A stretch of DNA of 47,419 bases from Herpetosiphonaceae bacterium (GTDB taxonomy: Bacteria > Chloroflexota > Chloroflexia > Chloroflexales > Kallotenuaceae): assembly GCA_036374795.1 (NCBI GenBank), contig DASUTC010000231.1:1-47419 (forward strand). Direction: 5' to 3'. Below the pieces are notes generated by a model. That model saw only the letters and a program-made list of their open reading frames with translations. It searched no databases and was not told the origin of the DNA. Each line of letters starts with the position of its first letter. The stretch's first letter is position 1. The translations under genes were made by a program, and so were the position numbers. Shown piece by piece: positions 41,635 through 47,419 of the stretch.

Positions 41635-43627
41635 AGCGTACCTCTTGCTCCAGCGACTCAGAAAGCAAATCGGTGATTTTCACCCGAATTGTGCCGGCAT
41701 CTTCAGGAATGGCGTAGCGCCCGGCTACCATCCTATTCTCCGGTGGAATATCCACGACCGCTGGTTGCAGCACGGCACCATCGTAGTTCCAGTCGATCAT
41801 TACTGACTCAACCAGTTCACGCCAGTCACCCACAGTTTCAGCTTGTACGCTTAATTTAGCGAGCAGGTTCATGGGATAGAATCGCTCAATGACCAGATAC
41901 CCACCTTGGATGGTGATTCGCGCTTGCGAGTCGCGCTTGAACTGGATTTCCTGCTTATCTCGCAGAATATCTACGACCTCCACATCCAAGACGTATGGGC
42001 TAACTTCCTGCTTGAGATGTGCTGCCAAGCCAGGCTCATGCCCCATACACACGAGCATAACCTTTTCCACCGGCTTGTTCGGATTTTCAGCACGCCGTCG
42101 ATCAAACGCGCGGTAGTCAAAGCCGGTAATAAGTTCGTTCAGGTCCTGTCGTGTCGCAATGCGATTGACTGGTAGCACCTTCACTAGTCGCCCATCTTTC
42201 TCACCATCGAAGATATTACCAGCCTGCAAGCGATTCACTTCAAGTGCCTGCAATAAAAGATCTTTTGCTTCGACCGGGTTACGGAAAACATCATAGTGGT
42301 TAACGTTGTACACATCAAAGCCGGTGTACAAGGTCGTTGCCTCACTAGGCACCACTCCCTCATCGTTCTCGTCAAAATTAAGTCTAAGATTGTCAGCGGG
42401 AATAGTTTGAGTGGTACTCAATACTTTACTCACGGTGACAAGTCGTTTTGTTGTGATCTGGACTGCCCCAAGATTAATATCTGCGCCGATGAAGCGGCGA
42501 CCCAGCTTCATGGCAACAGCCTGCGTCGTGCCGCTACCCATAAAACAGTCGAAGACAATATCACCAGGCTTGGAAGATATTTTTATTATTCTTGCCAACA
42601 ATGCCTCAGGTTTTTGTGTCGGATATCCAACTCTTTCTTTTGCCATTGGATTGATCACAAAAATATCTGCCCATAGATTAGAGACTGGCTGGCCAGGATA
42701 TTCGTCAAGATAGATTTTTCTATAAATTCTCTCACCTCGTTCAGGAAAATACAATTTCCCTTCCCGGTCCCATCTCTCCATTAGTTCTTTTGAGATTGAC
42801 CATCCATTTGGTGGGGGTGAGTAACCTTTATATTCATAAATGAGATTTTCACGATAATTAGGACTCACGATAGGAGACTTCATATATCTTCTACCATTGT
42901 CATCGTAGTTCGTAAATCTCTCCTCGATATACTCTTTAGCTTCTAAAGTATCCCGAGAATACACGGCGTTAAACTCCGCAGATTTACTTTTGACATACAA
43001 AAGTATAGTGTCAGTTGCAATATCAAACTGATTCGATGGATTAGAGCTTCCGCCTTTTCTCTTCCATATAATCTCGTTTCGGAAATAATCCGATCCAAAT
43101 ATCTCGTCAAGCATGAGACGTAGGTAGTGTGATTTGTGCCAATCGCAATGAACATACACAGAACCATCATCTGCTAACAGCTCTCGGAGTAAAATAATCC
43201 TTTGATACATGAACTGAAGATACTCATCATTTGTCCAAATATCTGTGTATTGCTTTTCTTCAAATGCACTTTGATCATTAGTCGCAGTTTGCCCCCGAGC
43301 ACGAACTATAAGCTTGTAGTCTGCTTTGCTATCAAAGGGAGGGTCAATATATACTAACTTCACCTTCCCACGAAACTCTTTCAGCAAATGACTCATTACC
43401 TGTAAATTGTCACCCCAGTAGATTTTATTGCGCCATCCTTGTACTTCCGGGCCATACGTTTCTTTGTGCTGTGCCGGATAGTACTGCGTTGATGTGAAGG
43501 GTCGCTTTCCATGCCAGTGGAGCATGGGATAGCCCTTAATAGGCTCAAATTTGTATTCCTCTACACGGTCGAGTTGCTCTGTGTCCTGCTGTCCCACGCC
43601 TGGTTGTCGTAGTTGGTTGCTCATCAT
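41627..43627 (-). CDS. Type III Mod-like adenine DNA methyltransferase
   Basis: The product is 666 aa. Two adjacent ATG codons at 43627 and 43624 follow AGGAG; the first overlaps the upstream stop (TGATG). Motif IV DPPF (95-98, after KVKLVYI) comes first, and motif I FDCFMGSGTT near residue 360 comes second, the beta-class order typical of type III Mod proteins. The rest between and after them would bind the target sequence. It should methylate adenine in a specific site and give specificity to the Res partner. The gene is complete. The site is not predictable from sequence. Confidence 0.9.
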   Translation of the reverse strand: MMSNQLRQPGVGQQDTEQLDRVEEYKFEPIKGYPMLHWHGKRPFTSTQYYPAQHKETYGPEVQGWRNKIYWGDNLQVMSHLLKEFRGKVKLVYIDPPFDSKADYKLIVRARGQTATNDQSAFEEKQYTDIWTNDEYLQFMYQRIILLRELLADDGSVYVHCDWHKSHYLRLMLDEIFGSDYFRNEIIWKRKGGSSNPSNQFDIATDTILLYVKSKSAEFNAVYSRDTLEAKEYIEERFTNYDDNGRRYMKSPIVSPNYRENLIYEYKGYSPPPNGWSISKELMERWDREGKLYFPERGERIYRKIYLDEYPGQPVSNLWADIFVINPMAKERVGYPTQKPEALLARIIKISSKPGDIVFDCFMGSGTTQAVAMKLGRRFIGADINLGAVQITTKRLVTVSKVLSTTQTIPADNLRLNFDENDEGVVPSEATTLYTGFDVYNVNHYDVFRNPVEAKDLLLQALEVNRLQAGNIFDGEKDGRLVKVLPVNRIATRQDLNELITGFDYRAFDRRRAENPNKPVEKVMLVCMGHEPGLAAHLKQEVSPYVLDVEVVDILRDKQEIQFKRDSQARITIQGGYLVIERFYPMNLLAKLSVQAETVGDWRELVESVMIDWNYDGAVLQPAVVDIPPENRMVAGRYAIPEDAGTIRVKITDLLSESLEQEVRYG

Positions 43628-46536
43628 CAGCTCCTGAACTTCCAATCCTTCATATCACAATAATGTCGCATGTCACACGACGCACAGCGCTTGATTGGCC
43701 GCTCGGCGATAGCAAAGTCCTGAGCCTCAATCCGCTGCACCACCCCGTCAAACGTCTCAATCGTATGCTCGATCGAGCGGTTGTCCTTCAAGAACGTAAT
43801 GTATGGGTTGCCGCCTTCCTCGCCAGTATAGTAGAGATGGGTCTTACTTACCGACATTCCCATCCGCTGCTCGATAATATGCGCATACACTTCAAGCTGG
43901 CGTCGGTACTGGTTGAGCCGGTCGCGGTCTTTCGGATCATTTACATCCAGCTTGCGCTCGGACTTGAAGTCTACCACTTCAACCGTGTTGTTCTCGCCAA
44001 CGACCAGATCGACCTTACCCGTCAGAATGTATGCGTCCTTTACCAGCGAAACATCAACCTCTGCCTCGCGCAAATGTGACCAGTCACCCTCGTAGCGCCG
44101 GTAATAGCGAAGCACATGTTCTAGAGCTAACCCGCGCACAATCGGCGATAGATACACGCGCTCGCGCTTGGTCAAAAACGCGTAGTTCGTATCGAACCAT
44201 GTTTCAATCTGGGCTACAGAAAGCTGTTGTTCCCGACCTCGCAGCACGGTCTTATGAATGTCCTCAATCGTCTGGTGGACCAACGTACCGAACAGGATCG
44301 GACTCTTCCGCACCGGAGCAAACGCCAACTCCTGAAAGAAGCGATACTGCTCAGCACAATTCTCGAACACGGTCAGATGCGACGTAAACGAATACTCGCG
44401 CTTGAGCTTGGTCCGTTTGACATGTTCCAGAGGAACAGCAGCCACATCCACCGCTGGGTCACGCCACGCTGGCAGATCATCATAGTAGGCATCAAAATAC
44501 TTCGAGGGTGTCCGACCCTGACCTTTCTTCTCCTGCGCGGTCAGTACAAGCATGTTCTGAGCACGTGAAAATGCGGTGTAAAACAACCGGCGAAAATCAT
44601 AAAACTTGGTCTGTGCCAGGGGCTCATAGGCTGGTCGGGACAAATACCCTTGTTCCAGCTTTTCTTCCAGCGCCGTATGCTGCTTGCGTGGCACGGCATT
44701 CAGTGAGCCAACGACCACCACCGGGAACTCTAACCCCTTGGCCTGGTGGATCGTCAAGAACGAGACGTGACCGCTCGGCGCATACTCCGCCTCGTCCTCG
44801 TATTCGTTAATGCCACCCTCTTCGAGGAACCGCAGAAACTGATTGAACAGATCACGCAGGTTTTTGTCGAGGAATTCCGGGGTCAACACGCTGATATGAT
44901 GCAGATACTCGAACTTATTCAACATCTGCGAAAACAGGCCCAAATTCCGCATTGGCCGGCTATCGAGGAGTCCCCTTTGTAACAAGCTATCATCCAGGTA
45001 GCGACTGAATAGGGGAAAGCGCAGCAGCTCGTAGAACAACCCCGAGAACGCATAATCGGCGTTTTGCGTCAGCGTTCGATGTTGATCCGCGCGCCGGCGC
45101 GCCCATTGCAGCAGGTTCGCATGCTCCGGTTTTCGCAACTCGATCGCAAATGCCCGAAAACATTCCTCATCGTAGTACTTCCAGATCAGCAGCTCAGCGT
45201 CGGACTTCCACTTCCGCACCTGGGCAAACTGAGGAAACAAGAAGATCAGCGCCCCGATCATCAGCCGCACTTCTTCCCGATCGAAGAACTGATTCGCGCG
45301 TGGGGAGTACACCGGTATCTCGTTTCGCTCAAGGTATGCTGCAAGCGAGCGCACCTGGTCATTCTTGACGGAGCGGAACAAAAATGCGACTTGGTTCCAG
45401 TCAGACAGCGTTCCGCCATCACGGAGTGCGTGCAGAAATGCCAAAACCTCGCGCTCCCATGCAGCGCTCGTCGAGGCGGGCACCTTCATCACAACCGGCA
45501 CCGCTGGAAATGCAGCCTCCCGTGGCACGATCGTCTTATCATATCGGAACGCCTGGCCGTCTGCGCTCCAATCCTGATCACTCATCCATTTGTTATAAAA
45601 CGTGATGATGTCCTGATGTGAGCGGTAGTTGACTTCGAGCGCAACCTGCCGGCACACGCCCGCCGGGAACTTGTCCTTGAACTGCAGAATGTTGCGGATG
45701 GTCGCGCCCCGAAAGCGGTATAAACCCTGATCGTCGTCGCCCACCACGCACAGATTCGGTCGTTCACCTGAGGCCAGTTCGAGCAAAATCTGCTCTTGAA
45801 TCGCGTTTGTGTCCTGGTACTCATCCACCATGTAGTAGGCAATCCGCGAGCGCAGGGCGTCGCGCGCCTCGGGATAGTGCCGCAAGAGTTGCAGCGCCTC
45901 GAACTGAATCGTCGAAAAATCAAGCGCGTTTGCTTCCTCCAGCTGCGCTCGGTACAGCCGAGCGCACTCCCCCAGTGCCCGTATCTCTGGATCTGGCGCT
46001 GCGTATAGGATGTCCAGGTCGAGTGCTTCTTCGCTCACCACATTCACCCATCGCAGCAAGCTCTCGGTGCGGTGCCATGGACCCACCTTTTGCGCATCAC
46101 CGGCGATCAACTCGATGCCCGGTACATCGTTATATGCACTCAGCCGCTGGTAAATAAAATACTGCTGGTCGAACTGATCCATCATCACAAAGCTGCGCTT
46201 CAACCGCGTCAACTCGCGGAACTCCTGCAGCCAGCGCAAACAGATCGCGTGGAATGTGCCCAGGTACATCTCATTGAGGTTGAGTTGCACCCCAATCTCC
46301 ATGAGTCGGTTTGAGATACGGGTGGTCAATTCCTGCGCGGCCTTGTCGGTAAACGTCACCACCATCAGCTGTTCGGGCGCAATCTGTTTCTCTGTGATCA
46401 GAAAGACGATGCGCTCGACCAGCGTGAACGTTTTGCCCGAACCAGGACCGGCAATAATCAGCAAGGGGCCTTCCGTAGTGGTAATAGCAGTGCGTTGTGC
46501 AGCGTTGGCTGACGACGAAATGAGCGGACCAGCCAT
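43627..46536 (-). CDS. UvrD/Rep-like helicase with RecB/Cas4-type nuclease tail
   Basis: The product is 969 aa from the ATG at 46536. SF1A helicase motifs: Walker A GPGSGKTFTL (30-39), YMVDEYQDTN, VVGDDDQGLYRFRGA, and TIHQAKGLEFPVVVVG. The C-terminal domain is PD-(D/E)xK of RecB type: GKVDLVV, then E853-VVDFKS (D856, K858) and a QxxxY motif in RRQLEVYAH. A Cys in FENCAEQYRF plus CASCDMRHYC (951-960) form an AddB/Cas4-like four-Cys iron-sulfur staple. It should unwind and degrade DNA ends. It is the first gene of the operon, with mod overlapping its stop by one base, so it probably works with Mod and Res rather than in general repair. Confidence 0.88.
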   Translation of the reverse strand: MAGPLISSSANAAQRTAITTTEGPLLIIAGPGSGKTFTLVERIVFLITEKQIAPEQLMVVTFTDKAAQELTTRISNRLMEIGVQLNLNEMYLGTFHAICLRWLQEFRELTRLKRSFVMMDQFDQQYFIYQRLSAYNDVPGIELIAGDAQKVGPWHRTESLLRWVNVVSEEALDLDILYAAPDPEIRALGECARLYRAQLEEANALDFSTIQFEALQLLRHYPEARDALRSRIAYYMVDEYQDTNAIQEQILLELASGERPNLCVVGDDDQGLYRFRGATIRNILQFKDKFPAGVCRQVALEVNYRSHQDIITFYNKWMSDQDWSADGQAFRYDKTIVPREAAFPAVPVVMKVPASTSAAWEREVLAFLHALRDGGTLSDWNQVAFLFRSVKNDQVRSLAAYLERNEIPVYSPRANQFFDREEVRLMIGALIFLFPQFAQVRKWKSDAELLIWKYYDEECFRAFAIELRKPEHANLLQWARRRADQHRTLTQNADYAFSGLFYELLRFPLFSRYLDDSLLQRGLLDSRPMRNLGLFSQMLNKFEYLHHISVLTPEFLDKNLRDLFNQFLRFLEEGGINEYEDEAEYAPSGHVSFLTIHQAKGLEFPVVVVGSLNAVPRKQHTALEEKLEQGYLSRPAYEPLAQTKFYDFRRLFYTAFSRAQNMLVLTAQEKKGQGRTPSKYFDAYYDDLPAWRDPAVDVAAVPLEHVKRTKLKREYSFTSHLTVFENCAEQYRFFQELAFAPVRKSPILFGTLVHQTIEDIHKTVLRGREQQLSVAQIETWFDTNYAFLTKRERVYLSPIVRGLALEHVLRYYRRYEGDWSHLREAEVDVSLVKDAYILTGKVDLVVGENNTVEVVDFKSERKLDVNDPKDRDRLNQYRRQLEVYAHIIEQRMGMSVSKTHLYYTGEEGGNPYITFLKDNRSIEHTIETFDGVVQRIEAQDFAIAERPIKRCASCDMRHYCDMKDWKFRS

Positions 46537-46743
46537 GCAATCTACTTTCTCAAGGTCGAGCCGACCTCAGCGACAATACAGCATGAATTTCGTGTGTTAC
46601 AGCTATCAGTGCGGTGATGAACATTAGGTACGCGACGAGGACAACGACGCCCATATCAACGCACCAGCTATTATAAAAGTTGCGTAGCAAAAAACTAATG
46701 GCCTATTACAAAAGCTCAGCGTCGGATGCTCGATCTTTCGCCG
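46537..46743. other. Gap upstream of the helicase/Mod/Res operon
   Basis: This 207-bp AT-rich gap should hold the operon promoter for the minus strand. TGTATT near 46580 could be a -10 box, but no good -35 is found. No gene or transposon end is visible. The last 150 bp of the window (47263-47419) likewise show nothing I can call. Confidence 0.4.
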
Positions 46744-47262
46744 CTAGATCTGCCGCGAGAACACAAATGTGGGCATGTCTGCATGCTCGTGCATGAATGA
46801 CACCAGCGCATCGATCATCCCAACAAAATAGCCTTCTTTCATACTGGTAACCTGACCATTCAGCTGACGGGATGCAGCGTTCAAACGCGCGATATCAGCG
46901 CGAGACATGATGATCACCTCGAAGCGTGCATCTTCTTCGCGCTGGACGACCTGATAGATCACCCGTCCAATGACTCGGTGATCACCATGGTTAGCGAGCG
47001 TCGTATCTTCCTCACCTGCTTCTGGTACCGTGATCTGGCGCGCCAAGAAAAGGTCAGAGCCAATCTGGAACTCTGTATGGATACGCGTGAGCCATCCCCG
47101 CACGCGGTGACCGGGATGCCAACTCCACACTTCCTCCTCGATGTCGCTCTCGTCGATGTCCTCGCTGTCGATATAGCACATGAGACTTCTCCGATCCGGA
47201 TCGCTGTCCACGAATCGGTTGACCGTCTCGTCGTGTTCACTCCAATCGTCCCAATCACCCAT
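46744..47262 (-). CDS. Small acidic hypothetical protein
   Basis: The product is 172 aa from the ATG at 47262, with GAGG about 8 nt upstream; a longer in-frame start at 47292 is less likely. The N-terminal third is strongly acidic (MGDWDDWSEHDE, then YIDSEDIDESDIEEEVW). The remainder is a mixed alpha/beta sequence with no known motif. It lies on the same strand upstream of the helicase/Mod/Res operon with about 200 bp between. It may be unrelated, or a regulator or DNA-mimic-type partner; both are speculation. Confidence 0.6.
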   Translation of the reverse strand: MGDWDDWSEHDETVNRFVDSDPDRRSLMCYIDSEDIDESDIEEEVWSWHPGHRVRGWLTRIHTEFQIGSDLFLARQITVPEAGEEDTTLANHGDHRVIGRVIYQVVQREEDARFEVIIMSRADIARLNAASRQLNGQVTSMKEGYFVGMIDALVSFMHEHADMPTFVFSRQI

Positions 47263-47419
47263 GATGACCTCGCTGATGATGTTCGTGAACATGCGGTTGG
47301 CTGCTCTGCAACGCAGATCATGGATCTCCTGGCCTCAGACAGAGGGGCGACGAGATCCTTCCAGGAAGTGTACGCTCAGTGCAGCAGGTTGCCATACTCT
47401 CGTACTGGGCTGTATGCTC

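Noticed and set aside
47369-47379. TGTACGCTCAG near the right edge as the missing transposon end
   Set aside because: One mismatch to the end motif and, decisively, the same orientation as the left repeat, not inverted; no GGGG-to-AAG 38-bp structure.

Overview
The sequence looks like a high-GC bacterial chromosome segment, most likely from a Chloroflexia-type organism (Roseiflexaceae or a relative). This is an inference from the HTH plus NB-ARC regulator at the left edge, the secreted proteins with long Thr/Pro linkers, the NHL-Rhs giant protein and the codon usage. No rRNA or species marker is present. The whole window reads as an accessory / defence island. GC drops visibly from about 34.6 kb rightward, where a Tn3-family transposon and an R-M-like operon lie.

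Layout. (1) 1-2.5 kb: start of an XRE-HTH/STAND NTPase gene running off the left edge, a stand-alone response-regulator receiver, and a non-coding stretch holding a decayed duplicate of the 5' end of the next gene. (2) 2.5-13.9 kb: a secreted 3537-residue NHL/Rhs polymorphic toxin ending in a GIY-YIG-like nuclease tip, followed by an Imm26-type immunity gene and a terminator. (3) 14-28 kb: an island resembling an integrated plasmid, phage or ICE remnant. It carries two complementary pieces of an HsdM-like N6-adenine methyltransferase (one frameshifted), a DUF6884 protein, a CCA-encoding tRNA with a UCA (opal) anticodon, an ATP-dependent DNA ligase, an HNH-RNA ligase fusion, a sigma-70 factor with an N-terminal C2H2-type zinc finger, two tandem ribbon-helix-helix proteins, a secreted tandem CAP-domain protein and an XRE-like regulator. 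Three promoters here share the sequence TTGAYAACTRTAA and a 17-bp spacer.

(4) 28-34.2 kb: drmA-drmB-drmC, the core of a DISARM anti-phage system, without its usual methyltransferase. (5) 34.3-38.9 kb: a Tn3-family element (38-bp terminal repeat, tnpA, TnpI-type tyrosine recombinase, Tn4430-like recombination site). It has cut off the 5' end of a small membrane-protein gene upstream of drmA. (6) 39-46.5 kb: a tightly overlapping operon of a UvrD-like helicase with a Cas4/RecB-type nuclease tail, a type III Mod-like adenine methyltransferase and a type III Res-like helicase-nuclease. A small acidic protein gene lies upstream.

How it fits together: the right part is a stacked anti-phage island (DISARM core plus a Mod/Res/helicase-nuclease operon) interrupted by a transposon. 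The middle is a mobile-element remnant with its own sigma factor, ligases and tRNA. The left part is an inter-bacterial toxin/immunity locus. The most unusual points are the opal tRNA, the zinc-finger sigma factor, the HNH-RNA ligase fusion, the three-gene helicase-nuclease/Mod/Res operon, and the methylase-less DISARM core next to a transposon-truncated membrane gene.
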